Notes under the pieces: model-generated
Databases searched by the model: none
The model's input: only the letters and a program-made list of their open reading frames with translations
What the model was told of the DNA's origin: nothing
Shown: positions 1 to 10,892 of the stretch, one piece after another
Layout: every line of letters begins with the position of its first letter
Numbering within the stretch: position 1 is the first letter of the stretch
Translations under genes and position numbers: made by a program
Assembly (NCBI GenBank): GCA_033032175.1
Contig: CM065318.1
Span: 868,001 to 932,000, forward strand
Length of the DNA stretch: 64,000 nucleotides
Direction of reading: 5' to 3'
Origin: Saturnia japonica
Lineage: Eukaryota > Arthropoda > Insecta > Lepidoptera > Saturniidae

Positions 1-127
1 ATGGTGGCTCCCTTGTTAGAACTTTCTAGGAAGTTTTAGTGGGATCTCGGAATGAATGCTTTCAGCTTATATTTGTAATCCACCTCACTTATGTACAAAA
101 ACCAAACTATATCACGCAAAACGCCAA
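1..127 (+). repeat. Dispersed repeat family A, copy 1 (left part)
   Basis: The stretch from the ATGGTGGCTCCCTT motif to the TATATCACGCAAAACGCC motif closely resembles 6781-6935 and 60040-60185, all in the same orientation. The copy is interrupted at about 127 and resumes near 1432 (ATTGCATAATATAGGGT), where the other two copies read straight through. A LINE therefore inserted into it. The class of the family is unknown; no terminal repeats were found. Confidence 0.7.
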
Positions 128-1431
128 AGTCAAACATAGTATATTAATTCAAAAATTGTCATCAATAGGCATTACCGGTAACCTAGTGAAATGGTGTAAA
201 TCTTATCTATCCAAACGTAGGTCACAGGTAGTTGTTAATGGTTACACTTCCGAGCCATTCAATATCTATTCAGGAGTTCCACAAGGTTCAAACGTGGGTC
301 CTATACTATTTAATATTTTCATTAATGATATCTGCTTGCAATTTGAGAATACGAAGTGTTATCTTTTTGCAGATGACCTTAAACTGCTTCGTCAGACCAA
401 CTCGCCTAGTGACGTGTTGTTACTACAAAACGACTTAAACTCGTTGCTCAAATGGTGTGATGCAAACAAAATGGTTTTTTTATACTGACAAGTGCTATGT
501 AACTCATTTCTCCCGCAATAAGTCATTTTTTAATCGTCAGTACTTTATAAATTTTAGGCCATTGTTAGCACTGAATAAAGTCCCCGATATCGGCATCCTT
601 ATGGATACTGAATTGCGTTTCAATGTGCATATAGATAATATTGTTAACAGAGGGTTAAAAATTTTAGGCTTTGTATTGCGTAAAGATTTTAAGTCAGCAC
701 ATACAAAGACTGTACTTTTTAACTGACTCGTACGTAGTGGTTTGGAATTTTGTAGTGTCGTATGAAACCCACATTATGATATTTATGTGAACAAGATAGA
801 AAGGGTTCAAAAGAGGTTTTTGTGGCATTTGACATATAATTTACATTTAGGTAAAAAGCTGCTTACATACCAAGACATACTTCAGTATTATAATTTAAAT
901 TCTTTAAAGGACCGCAGAGGGTTGCTCGATCTCACATTCTTGTACAAATTGATAAACGGAATCTTAGATGCACCTGAGTTACTGAGTAGAGTTAATATGA
1001 CCGTTCCTTTAAAACTGCCCAGAGCTTCTCGTTTTAACATTTTCGCAACTAATCATTACCGAACAAACTTGGGGCTTTTCTCTCCGTTGAATAGAATTGT
1101 TTCACGTTATAATTCCGAGTCTAAAAAGTCAGATCTAGACATCTTCGCGAATAGTCTTGAAAAGTATAAATCTATTTGTCTCTGTAAATAGATTACATTC
1201 ATATTTTAATTTGTTAAAGTTTAATTTTAAAGTACATATTTTGTTTTTTCTCTTATTGTATTACCAAATTCATTCCTGCTCTTTTTTAATTAATTATTAT
1301 AACTGCTCACCTGTGTAATCATGTCATAAACTCCTTTAATTAAGATTGCATTTGTTTAGAGTCTTTTTATGTTGGTAATTTTATAATTTGTCAAAATGTA
1401 ATTCTTGTTGGCGTTTTTATTATAAATAAAT
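128..1431 (+). mobile_element. 5'-truncated non-LTR retrotransposon (LINE), reverse transcriptase remnant
   Basis: Three broken reading frames (about 128-488, 457-726 and 787-1191) together read as the C-terminal half of a LINE reverse transcriptase. The motifs GVPQGSNVGPILF and FADDLK mark the palm domain with its catalytic Asp pair. The following thumb/connection region ends at 1191. At least one frameshift near 480 and stops around 723-767 inactivate it. A 3' UTR with an ATAAATAAATAAATA-type tail (about 1421-1436) ends the element, as expected for a jockey- or CR1-like LINE. The 5' end is missing, which is usual after incomplete target-primed reverse transcription. The exact clade is not resolved. 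Confidence 0.85.
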
Positions 1432-1621
1432 AAATATTGCATAATATAGGGTCAAATAAATGCACAGTATAACACTATGGAGAGAAGCAGTAACCATGGA
1501 CGTCAAACTTGAAGATATTTAATACGGAGAAACTGTGGAACACAGCTACTTAACTAATAATTTCTACATTTATTACAGATTTCAAATGTCAATTATTTTA
1601 ATTCAAGAAATTATTTTTATC

Positions 1622-1812
1622 ATTTCAGAAACTACCTTAGGGAATTTTCGTAGGCGTTTTCCTGTTGCCCATAGTGATGATAGAAGAGAAAGTCGCACCC
1701 ATAATGGGTATAAAGATATTACAGCGTTTAAAATCAACAAGTTCGGGAACCTTTACCCTGAGAGAATAAACGGGATCCTAATGACTATGTAACATGGAAA
1801 GTTTTATAAATA
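1622..1812 (+). pseudogene. Ecdysteroid-kinase-like last-exon pseudogene fragment
   Basis: This stretch matches the last coding exon of the EcKL gene at 16852-17037, including the acceptor context (TTTCAG then AAACTACCTTA) and the C-terminal LYPERINGVLNDYV region. The copy is dead: the fourth codon is TAG, and single-base losses near 1715 and 1780 shift the frame twice. No trace of the first two exons was found in the first 1.6 kb, where a LINE lies. It may be the remnant of a tandem paralogue, since EcKL genes usually occur in clusters, or a partial segmental duplication. Confidence 0.8.
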
Positions 1813-1924
1813 TAATAAGAAATGTTCTTAAGTGATACTAGAGACCGCAAAGACCAGCAAATTATGTTAAAAAAATAAAAATCACATTTATATTTAGTAA
1901 AAGTATTGCTATTTTTGGTTTGAG

Positions 1925-2090
1925 CGAAAAATTCAAAAAGCGTATTATGTATACCAATGAAATTAAAATGGGACCACCCTTGAGGTGTCCCCATTGCAAC
2001 GAAAAAAGAATCATCTAAGTCGGTTCATAAACAATGAAATTATACCTGAACGTCAATAAATAATATGCTTTTTTGAAGTCGTTTCAATAT
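1925..2090 (+). repeat. Dispersed repeat family B, copy 1
   Basis: The core reads AATGAAATTAAAATGGGACC, then a TGAGGTGTCCCC-type block, then a block ending CGGTTCATAAACAA. It recurs at 21857-22040, 32565-32757 (reverse) and 43850-44070. The fuller copies begin AAACCAACTTC and end near TTTTTTGAAGTC. No coding capacity is seen; it is probably a non-autonomous element. Confidence 0.65.
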
Positions 2091-2154
2091 TAATTTCTGA
2101 GTTAAACAGATGATAACTTCCGGCGTCGGATTTGATTGGGAACTTATATGGTGT

Positions 2155-2470
2155 CAGATTATTGAATGAAATGAGCAATGCTGGATCAGTTGGTAGCGTG
2201 TACGGACTCCGCGCCGATCGATGTGAGTTCGAACTCCTGCAATAAACCCGAGCTTTCGGCAAAGGCAAACATCGTGAGGAAACCATAGCATGATCGTAGG
2301 GTTCTTTCTAATCTCCGCCTGGTTAATACCACCCTGAAGTTAAAAATATGTCGCTAAGGAACAACAGGTGTGTTCCGGCAGCTGCACTTGAGAGCCAGTC
2401 TTCCACTAGGCTTAGCGTGCTAACTTCTTGGGTCACATCGTCATTTAAGATCAGGTGAGATTGTGGCCAC
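2155..2470 (+). repeat. SINE-like tRNA-derived head plus repeat family C
   Basis: At 2183-2240 there are boxes resembling the internal RNA polymerase III promoter: an A-box-like GGATCAGTTGG and a B-box-like GAGTTCGAACTCC. Folding to a normal tRNA cloverleaf is not apparent, so this is read as a SINE head or tRNA pseudogene. The following 2316-2470 (TAATACCACCCT... to ...CAGGTGAGATTGTGG) also occurs at 19797-19935 and resembles a lepidopteran LINE or SINE 3' part. Confidence 0.5.
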
Positions 2471-2882
2471 AGTGCTAAACATATAACTATTGAAAAAGGT
2501 GTAAGCTAAATGATTCCTGACGATTAAATGGTTGATAACCTATACTTATTATAAAAGAGTCGAAATCTGTACATTGCAGATATTTGAGAAAAAATAATAC
2601 GGCGGGTGTTTAGAATTATGGACAGAAAACATTTCGGTAGCTTTTGAAATTTTTGTCTCTCTGTCTGTCGGTATGTTTGAACATCAATCACGCAAAAACT
2701 ACTGGACCGAATTTGATGAAATTTGGTACATACCAAACATCAATCAATCATTTGTAGCTAATAGTCTGAAGGTACATTTAGGATATATTTTTACATGTAT
2801 GATCATTTGCATGGTCTATAAATTGCGTTTATATTATACTTATACAAATAAAAAGAATGTATCTATATGTAGCTCTGTAATA
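2471..2882. other. Non-coding stretch left of the mariner element
   Basis: No gene is seen. A TTTTTGTCTCTCTGTCTGTCGG motif followed by ACCGAATTTGATGAAATTTG near 2650-2730 resembles a recurrent moth repeat ('accgattttgat' type). Positions 2881-2882 are the TA target dinucleotide of the adjoining mariner. Confidence 0.4.
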
Positions 2883-4185
2883 CAAGGTGTCCAGAAAGGG
2901 TATCGGGTATTTGTTTTCGCGCCATATTCGAAACGGGGCGTCTAAAGGGTGCGGGGAGGGGTTCGTGGCGTCCGCCATTTTGTGGAGTTTTAGTCACGAT
3001 GGAACAGTACTTGGGGACGCATCGCGCATTTTGCGTACGAGCGTATTATCGTAATGGTGATTCAATAGTGACTGCTCAACGTCTCTATCGTGCGGAATAT
3101 CGTACACGCCACGCGCCAAGTGACGATAGCATTAGGAAATGGATCAGGATGTTCGAGAATACAGGTGCGACAGTTAAAATTCAAAACTCTGGTCGTCCTC
3201 GTTCAGTTCGCGATGAAGAAACAATTGAAGAAGTTGAGGCGTCGGTTCGTCAAAATCCGTCTTTATCCATCCGAAAGCGAAGCCAAGCGATGAACATCAA
3301 AAAATCGTCTTTACATTCGATTTTAAAGAAAGACTTACATCTAAAAGCCTATAAAATTCAATTGGTTCAAGAATTGAAGGATACAGACTATGCTAATCGA
3401 CTGAATTTTGCGAACGAAATGCTGCAGCGATTTAACAACTTTAACAACATACTGTTCAGTGACGAAGCAAATTTTCACCTGAATGGTCATGTTACTAAGC
3501 AGAATTGTCGGTACTGGGCAGTGAAGAATCCGAGACGAAAGCATGAACGACCCCTGCATAGCCCAAAGGTCGTTGTTTGGGCCGCTATGTCTGCTAAAGG
3601 CATAATTGGTCCTTATTTTCATGAAGATCAACGAGGCCGAGCAATTAATGTGAATAGTGACCGTTATTGCGATATGTTGCGAAATTTTTTGGTCCCAGAG
3701 TTGCAGGAGTTTGCAGGTTTCAACTCAAGAACGTGGTTCCAGCAAGATGGGGCCACTTGCCATACCTCAAATGACTCAATGGAAGTTGTTAACGAATTAT
3801 TCCCTAATAAAGTAATTTCGCGAAGGGGTAACATCAACTGGCCTCCCAGAAGCCCCGACCTTAGCCCGCTTGACTATTTTGCATGGGGATACCTTAAAAG
3901 TAAGGTTTATCAAAACAATCCGACGAATCTAACCCAGTTAAAGCAAAACATCAGGTCAGAAATGGCAGCAATATCGATAGCTATGTGTCAACGTGTTATC
4001 GCCAATCTTCGTTTCCGTTTAGAAGAGTGCCAGCAACGTAACGGTCATCATTTGGATAACATCATCTTTTCCAAATAATTCTCCAATTCGTATGCTAATA
4101 ATAAACAATAAACTTTTTTATTGCATACAAATAATTTTTGTTTCATTGAACTTACAAATACCCGATACCCTTTCTGGACACCTTG
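2883..4185 (+). mobile_element. Apparently intact Tc1/mariner-superfamily transposon (DD41D type)
   Basis: The 1,303-bp element is flanked by TA on both sides (2881-2882 and 4186-4187). Its terminal inverted repeats, 2883-2914 and 4154-4185, are 32 bp and identical as read here, beginning CAAGGTGTCCAGAAAGGG. It carries one uninterrupted transposase frame (2999-4078). Perfect TIRs, the TA duplication and the open frame are all features of a young, possibly active copy. No other copy is seen in this window. It lies in the non-genic accessory region between the EcKL pseudo-exon and family A copy 2. Confidence 0.93.
2999..4078 (+). CDS. Mariner-superfamily transposase, 359 aa
   Basis: This is a single-exon frame of usual mariner transposase length, starting at ATG 2999. 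The N-terminal half (residues about 1-120) is basic and contains the expected paired helix-turn-helix DNA-binding region, with GRPRSVRDEE as the linker-like GRPR motif. The catalytic core shows FSDEANF (first Asp), WFQQDGATCH (second Asp) and WPPRSPDLSPLDYF. Counting from the QQD aspartate to the last aspartate of SPDLSPLD gives 41 intervening residues, so the triad reads DD41D rather than the DD34D of classic mariner. This spacing is reported for rosa-like mariners. It catalyses cut-and-paste transposition into TA. No stop or frameshift is visible. Activity is inferred, not shown. Confidence 0.9.
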   Translation: MEQYLGTHRAFCVRAYYRNGDSIVTAQRLYRAEYRTRHAPSDDSIRKWIRMFENTGATVKIQNSGRPRSVRDEETIEEVEASVRQNPSLSIRKRSQAMNIKKSSLHSILKKDLHLKAYKIQLVQELKDTDYANRLNFANEMLQRFNNFNNILFSDEANFHLNGHVTKQNCRYWAVKNPRRKHERPLHSPKVVVWAAMSAKGIIGPYFHEDQRGRAINVNSDRYCDMLRNFLVPELQEFAGFNSRTWFQQDGATCHTSNDSMEVVNELFPNKVISRRGNINWPPRSPDLSPLDYFAWGYLKSKVYQNNPTNLTQLKQNIRSEMAAISIAMCQRVIANLRFRLEECQQRNGHHLDNIIFSK

Positions 4186-4940
4186 TATATTTACTGAAAT
4201 GACGTGAAAAGATACCAAATTATTTTGTCTTTACATAATTTTCAGTAAAATCAGTAAATGGAAATGTAACTATTTTTATTTTCCAACAGTACTCATAGAT
4301 GACGCTGTACGGTGACTTGGTTTAAATCTCGTATTTATTTACTGCAAGCACGTATATTAATAACTTTAAATTTTTTTCCGTAGAAAATAACGGTTTATAA
4401 ATTTAAAGATATTAAATGAACTTATCTTCGTGTAAAGGATTGCAAAATTGAATATTTTTGTATACCTCTTTGTGTCATACAGAGTGGAAAAAACGAACAG
4501 GGCATGGAAGAAAAATGTGCTAAATAATGAAAACATCAAATTTTACTCAAAGGAAACATTCTTTTATTACTTTAAATAATAATAATTGCATTCACAGATT
4601 TTTTTAAATAGCTTACATTTAGCGGGAATCGAACCAAGGTCAAAAACACATTTTACAAATATTTACATACACAAGCAAAATCAGTAATTTGCATAAGTAC
4701 ACACGCATTTTTTTAATGTAGCACGGCATAGTGACAGTACTGATGGTAAGCACAGTATCATCCAAAAACAAAGCAGACAACCGAAGGATGGATAATCCAT
4801 TGACAGTCATTACTGTCTTTTCAGCCTGCAAGTCTCTTGTAGCAGCTGAATGTTATACAGTGGTAATTATTCGTGACAAACAAAAGTGAGTCACTGTGTA
4901 AGGTCTATCACAATGTGCATAGTGATCGCGACCTATAGTG
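4186..4940. other. Intergenic, no gene recognised
   Basis: AT-rich DNA with only short random frames. No repeat shared with the rest of the window was recognised. Confidence 0.5.
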
Positions 4941-5223
4941 CGCTTTTATTCCCACGGAATGAAATTACATTTCATGAGTTGCTAGTTTATTGTTTTTAAA
5001 ATAGTGATGTCACTAATTGTAAACCTATTATTATACAAGTTATTTATACCTATAGATAAGTTTTTACAAAAAACATTGAATCCTTCCTTTGTGAAGCCTG
5101 AATAAGAGAGAAACCAAAGCGTTCTTTTTTAGTTTTTTTTTCTGCACTTGTTCAGCTTAACATATTCATTTTATAAAGTTTGACATTAGTGATTGTCAAT
5201 TCACTCCGTGGGAATAGAAAACG
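4941..5223. repeat. Candidate MITE with imperfect terminal inverted repeats
   Basis: The left end CGCTTTTATTCCCACGGAAT (from 4941) pairs with the right end, which reads TCACTCCGTGGGAATAGAAA then ACGC up to 5224. They form an imperfect inverted repeat of about 25 bp enclosing about 230 bp of non-coding DNA. The size and lack of coding fit a miniature DNA transposon. No clear target-site duplication was found, so the limits are approximate. Confidence 0.5.
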
Positions 5224-6780
5224 CAGTTTAGTCGGATATAGATTCCTACCACCCCACTTGAATTTCTGGTTACTAATTACTAATTATACATCAGTTGTTC
5301 CCAAAAGTCGAGACTTGTTACACCTGGTGTAAGGGAGTCGCGATCCAGTTGGGAGATAATTGTCGTATCCTACCACCCAGTCCGAATATATTTAATGAAC
5401 AATGTATACGAATCTTCGAACGAAAACTTCTAACTTACTATTAGTCATTTAAGCTGTGGAACACTAATACAAGATCATCCTAGTACAAATGACATAAAAT
5501 CATTACAATCTGTAGTTAATAGTTAGTAGGTACACACTATGACGAATACAATAAATACCACGGAGATGTTTCATAGAATAATATAATTTATATATATATA
5601 TATTTTTTTTTTTTTTTAATACTTTAAATTATTGTTTACAAAATATATCTGATTTGCCAACAATCATTTCAGTACATTTATATACCCGGTATAATTTATT
5701 GCATACATGACCTAAATTTATTTAAGTGATTTTTATCCATACGTATGTTATCAAGATGACTGAACACGTTTCCCGACACTCGCTTTCTCATCGTGTCATT
5801 GAGTGTTGATTGAACTAATTGAACACGGCCGTCTGCTATTTTCAATCAGAAAATCATAAACTGACCATCAACCCAGGGTTCCGAGTACCACTTTTAGTAC
5901 CTACAAGTTTTATTATAGACAAACCGATTACTGGAATGAGATGGAGTCCATGTGCTCTAAAACTGACCATAATTTTTAATCCAAGCGGTTCAGATCGGGG
6001 TTAGATGAGTTCCTGTCTTTAGCTCTTATAAAGTCCGGAACGTTGGCTTGGACCCAGGCTTGGGTAGTTCGTTCCTTTTACTTAGGTGCATTATATCTAT
6101 GGAAAGTCCACGATACATTCAAAAAAAGTTTATATAGTTTAAAGTTATAGGTTTGACCTCACGATCTAAGATGGTTTCTATAAACACTTTTTCACGGAAA
6201 TGAAGCTTTGTGACGCATTGATAAGACACCCACTAAACCATAACTGAAACTTTAAAACACTTGGGACAAGAACTTCATCAAGTCCATTATTTCCCGAACC
6301 TCACCCTCTGTGTAAACCCAAACACAATAACAACCCTAAAATTTCTGTAAATTTAGTACAACAATCTTCTGAATAGTAATAAGCAACAGGGTATAATAAT
6401 TTATATGTAATTTACTGATAAGTTTCGTTATTTGTTATAGATACTAAAATAAGGCTCACTTAGTTAAGTACATAGCTGCATTTGTAAGTGTACCTTTTTT
6501 CATGGCAATGTTTAATATTTAATATTATAAAAGCACCCACTTAAAAAAAGTCCGCAGATATATGTTATAGAAAAAAAAAAACCATAACTGATGACCACGT
6601 TACACCTTTCCGCCATGATTTAATTATATTGCAAATTTGAAAGTAATATGTACAATGAATAATGAAACACGGTCTAGTAGAAATCTTCTTCTAATGGCGC
6701 CGCAAAAAGTACTTGCCAGTGTGAATATTTTTAAACCTTCGTAAAATTTTTCAATATACAAAGCGGGGTTTTCTGACAAT
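5224..6780. other. Intergenic, low information
   Basis: Contains a TA/T-rich low-complexity tract at 5580-5625. The block 5300-5390 includes TACCACCCAG and vaguely resembles repeat family C. A 5820-6060 stretch is less AT-rich than its surroundings but has no sustained reading frame or recognisable domain. No gene is called. Confidence 0.4.
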
Positions 6781-6935
6781 ATGGTGGCTCCCTTATCAGA
6801 ACTATCTAAGGAGTTTTTTTGTAATATCTCAAAATGCATGTTTTACAGTTTATATTTATAATCCACTTCACTTATGCACAACAACCAAACTATATCACAC
6901 AAAATGCCACCAATATTACATAATATAATGTCTAA
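6781..6935 (+). repeat. Dispersed repeat family A, copy 2
   Basis: The sequence from ATGGTGGCTCCCTTATCAG to ATTACATAATATAATG aligns with copy 1 (1-127 plus 1432 onward) and copy 3 (60040). This uninterrupted copy serves as the empty-site reference for the LINE inserted into copy 1. Confidence 0.7.
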
Positions 6936-7026
6936 AAACCAAAGCGAATGAATCATAAATAAAAACCACAACATGTCACTTCAAGAGTCCGCCAAAACCC
7001 CAGGCTAGTAGAAGTCAGAATAAATA

Positions 7027-7400
7027 ACCCCCGACGAAAACTTATATGATATTATAAGTTTGACATGTGTATCCGTGTTTTAGTTTGGCATCGTAGCTTC
7101 GTAGCCCCCAAACGGCTGAACAGATTGTGATTTAGGTTTTTGTTTGTTTGAAAGGCGACTTGATCGAGAATGTTCTTAGTTATAATTCAGCCGTTTGAAT
7201 ATCATCAATCCTTTACTGGTCGATGTGAGCATTTTCCAAAGGTCTGATCGAGGCAAAATTTGGTATTCTCTTACTTCAATGATAATAGTACCTACACCTA
7301 ATGCTCCAGTGTTATCTGTCCAACTTCTCACCAAATTACAGTAGAGGTAGGTATTTAGAGTTTGGGCTCATTGCAATGCTAACAATATATAGCTAATATT
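7027..7400 (+). repeat. Harbinger-like MITE family F, right-truncated copy
   Basis: Begins ACCCCCGACGAAAA, the same terminus as the complete copy at 32761-33159. It shares the internal blocks AAACGGCTGAACAGATT, GCCGTTTGAATATCATCA and GATGTGAGCATTTTCC. The matching right terminus (GTCGGGGGT) is absent, so this copy is truncated or decayed. Confidence 0.6.
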
Positions 7401-7574
7401 TTGTGTCAGGCGTTTTTAATTATTGAAAAAAAAATCTTGTTAATAGTAAATATTTAACGGAAATATGATGTGATAATATCCGTAACCTAGATCTAATTCG
7501 GAAACCTAGATGCGTAAGTTCGAATAGCCCTTAAATGGGGTTTTATACATAAAATATACAGCCTTTAATAAATA

Positions 7575-8839
7575 TTAGGTCCCTACAAATGAAATTGGCG
7601 TTTTGTACGGGAGGAATATGAAGTCAATTTTTTTTTGGAAAATATATTTAATTAATTAAAGTATGCACCGTTGTTATCTATACACTTTTGTCATCTCATA
7701 GGTAGTTCATTGATCCCTTTACTAAAAGAATCATGGGGGCGAGAATCAATAAACTATTTGAAGGCGGTTTGGGCTGTCGCATCGGAGTTGATTTTTTTTC
7801 CTTGTAAAAAATGGTAATCTGTTGGAGCAAGGTCCGAGGAGTACAGTGGATTTCGCATACATTCCGATTGTAGCTCATCTAACTTAGTTATTGTTTGTTT
7901 GTGCTTAGTTGTTTGTCATTGTCGTGAAGCAGCAGTGGCCTAGAGCGATTGACCAATCCCGGTTGTTTAGCAGCCAGTTCTTCCTTCATGGTTTGCAGTT
8001 GCTGACAATATATATCTGCCGTAATCGTTTGGCCAGATTTTAGAAAGCTGTAGTGAACGACACCGGCTCTAGTCCACCAAACACTAACAAATAACTTTTT
8101 CTGAGTCAATTTCCGTTTAAGGTAGGATTTGATTGGGTCTCCAGGGTTCAGCCATTGAGACGAGCGCTTCCGATTATCGTACAGTATCCACTTTTCATCA
8201 CAAGCAATGATTCGATTTTTAATCCCTTCATTATAGTGTCGGTTGAGCAAAGTAACACAACAGTCGACGTGTATTTGTAAGTTCGATTCATTCAATTCAT
8301 GTGGTACCCATCGTTCAAGATTTTTTACTTTCCCGATTTGCTTTATGTAGATTAATACAGTTTTATCACTTACCTCGAAGCCTGCAGCTATCTCTGAAGT
8401 GCTTTGTGATGGATCCGCTTCAACAATGGCCTTTTATTCTTCATTTTCCTCTTTGGTCTCTGGCCGTCCACGGGGTTGGTTCTGAAGGTCGAAATTTCCA
8501 GAACGAAAACGTTAAAACCAAAAACGTACCGTGCGTTCTCTTGCGACACCAGCGCCGTACATATCATTAATCCTTTGAGCTGTTTCTACAGCCCTGGTGC
8601 CACGGTAGAACTCATACTCGTAAATATACGGATATTTCATGTTTTCCATTGTATGGTAATTAGTGACGCCAAAGAAAAAAATAATGAGGAAAAGACAAAT
8701 GAATGACTGTTTTCAAAACTCAAATGTACCAGCTAAATGAATTTATAAATTTGAATTTGGAATTCTTAACCAAAGAGGAGATATTTCAGATCAAACTGGT
8801 CAGTACGACAAAACACTAATTTCATATGTAAGGACCTAA
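7575..8839 (-). mobile_element. Decayed mariner element, copy 1 of 2
   Basis: The 1,265-bp element is flanked by TA (7573-7574 and 8840-8841). Its ends TTAGGTCCCTACAAATG and CATATGTAAGGACCTAA are imperfect inverted repeats of about 26 bp. The second copy at 33245-34511 has the same termini. It carries a broken transposase on the minus strand. Sequence character ([21 protein letters not shown]) resembles the mariners common in silkmoths, the cecropia/mori-like groups; the subfamily is not certain. Confidence 0.9.
7652..8649 (-). pseudogene. Mariner transposase pseudogene
   Basis: The frame starts at ATG 8647-8649. It reads through the helix-turn-helix and [12 protein letters not shown] region, meets an in-frame stop near 8434, then continues open from about 8433 to 7888 with [13 protein letters not shown] (first Asp) and LLLHDN (second Asp). 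Just past the second Asp the sequence diverges and a frameshift and stop follow. Weak matches to the SPDLAPTDYH region, containing the third Asp, continue out of frame to a terminal TAA at 7652-7654. Intact family members are about 345 aa. The protein cannot be made whole. Confidence 0.85.
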
Positions 8840-8841
8840 TA

Positions 8842-9741
8842 TACATACCTATATAATATCATGTTTATAGCCACTGCTGAAAAGTGGTATAGGATCGTGA
8901 TATATTATACTACTTAGATGTCGCTCAACGTACTAAAATATTGTTCATTATTTGAATAGATACAGTTCTAAGAATATTTATATTTGCAAAAAGAAAAATA
9001 GAAAAATGATTGCCCGACAGCATAATTAGAAGACAAAAAAGGTTTCGAAATCACGTCTCCTTTTCTCCGCTTTTTTAAAACAAATATTAGGTTTTATAGA
9101 AGTCAGCAATTACATACTAGCACCTAGCTATCTCCTACTATACTATTTCCATTTCTTTATTTTCTCGATGACAGTTCTAATTTGATAGTTGTAGTGTTGT
9201 GACCAAATAACTAATGATATCGATCGCATATATTTATTACGATTACGACAGTGACGATTCATCAGATTTTGATTAAAATAAATAAATAAAGATTACCTGT
9301 CGTTATAATTATTTCGTTTCATTGTCGAGTACCTACCTATACCTACTTATTTTACAACAGCTTCGAAAATTTTGAAAAGTTGGCATTATCAATCAAGAAT
9401 TAATACGTGTACCATCTTGTAATGAAATATAATAATAGTTAATAAATTTGTACAAAAGTATCCGGCAGTAGTTTAGTTTCTTACATTTTGTAAAAAAAAT
9501 ATCGGGTCTGTTATCGTGTTACGTTTATTGATATAGCTCCATCCCTACCAGTTTCTCCGACTCTGGTATAACCTTGTATGTGTGTAAACGTCATATTTTT
9601 ATAAAATAATGCATATATAATGTAAAAAAGTCGCTCGTTGAAGTTTTCACAGGAGCTGTCATCGAGAAAATAAAGAAATGGAAATGGTATAATCACGTTA
9701 CAATTTTGCCACGATAGTTTTGTTTACACGGAATTATAAAA
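8842..9741. other. Intergenic, no gene recognised
   Basis: AT-rich DNA with short stop-laden frames only. No window-internal repeat was recognised apart from general T-rich tracts. Confidence 0.4.
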
Positions 9742-10457
9742 ACTAGCATTCGCATAAGGTCGAAATTCGAACGGCGATTTTTTTTTACTAAATGCATATG
9801 AAAGTATATACGATACCTATAACAAAAACCCCATTTTTTAAATTTTTGTCTGTTTTGTCTGTCTGTTTGTTCCGAATCTCCGAAACGGTTAGACCGATTT
9901 TGATGTGACTTTCATTGATAAATAGCTGATGATATAGGGAGTAACTTAGGCTACTTTTATTTTAGAACATGAATTAGGGTTCCGCACAAATAAAATAAAA
10001 ACTGGTCATGGTGAATCGATTCGGGCGCTAAAATGGCTTATGCTGAGTAAACCATATGAGATATAGCAAATTAATGTACCACATAATTATATGCATTAAA
10101 AAGACTTACAAAAAAGTCCGGGAGAGTATACATATATCTTCTAAGGAACACCCACAATAAGCATTTTTGTCTTTAAAGTAGCCGGGAGCGGGGAACAAGA
10201 TTCGCGCGGGCATTCTGTAGTCCACGTGAGCAAAGCCACGGGCACAGCTAGTATATTAAATAAAATAAATTAATACTGCGAATCCTAATCCGACAAACAC
10301 CATTGAACATATGCCCCCCAAAATATTGACATTGTCATTCAAGGAAAAGTGACAGTAAGTGATGTAGATAATACTCATTGTTTATGTTCATGAATACTGC
10401 AAATGTCAAACAGAAAATAGTCGCTGGTCGAATTTCGACCTTAGGGCGATCGCTAGT
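9742..10457 (+). mobile_element. Non-autonomous TIR element carrying repeat family G inside
   Basis: The ends form an inverted repeat of about 36 bp: left ACTAGCATTCGCATAAGG then TCGAAATTCGA; right, read in reverse complement, ACTAGCGATCGCCCTAAGG then TCGAAATTCGA. Between them lies nearly a full copy of repeat family G (9781-10250, the ACTAAATGCATATGAAAG block through GCCACGGGCACAGCTAGT), followed by 10255-10420. That last part recurs together with the same right terminus at 30139-30357. No coding region is present. It is a nested or chimeric non-autonomous DNA element; superfamily unknown. Confidence 0.65.
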
Positions 10458-10892
10458 ATTTTTAATTGTAGCCAGCTTTACAAGTTTATGTAGACATATT
10501 AACAGTTTAAATTCACTAAATGGTCTAAAATAGAAGAACTCTATTGTTTAAAACTAACCAGGAAGAATTAAATGTACCTAAAAGTGGCGTGTTACATGAA
10601 ATGATTAGATTACGCGAATAAACCTTTTCGCCGCTCTGTCGCATTTTATCCATACATTTCGATACAGAATAAGCATGACACGAACTATCTACTCGTATTA
10701 CGTTACGTACAAACCTTTATTTAAATATACCCGGATGATTTTACAGAAAAAGAATTATACTCGTGCCAGTATTTAATCATTCCATGGATATCTAAACCAT
10801 CTACAGCCATTTGATAACATAGTAACATATAGGCATTAGGCACTAATATTAAAAATATTTATTGATTAAAATGAAATATAATCTCTGGAAGT

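Noticed and set aside
2183..2240. Possible tRNA gene
   Set aside because: Promoter-like A and B boxes are present but no cloverleaf was found; better explained as a SINE head.
5819..6060. Less AT-rich island with a 61-codon frame
   Set aside because: No domain, no homologous copy in the window and no intact gene structure.
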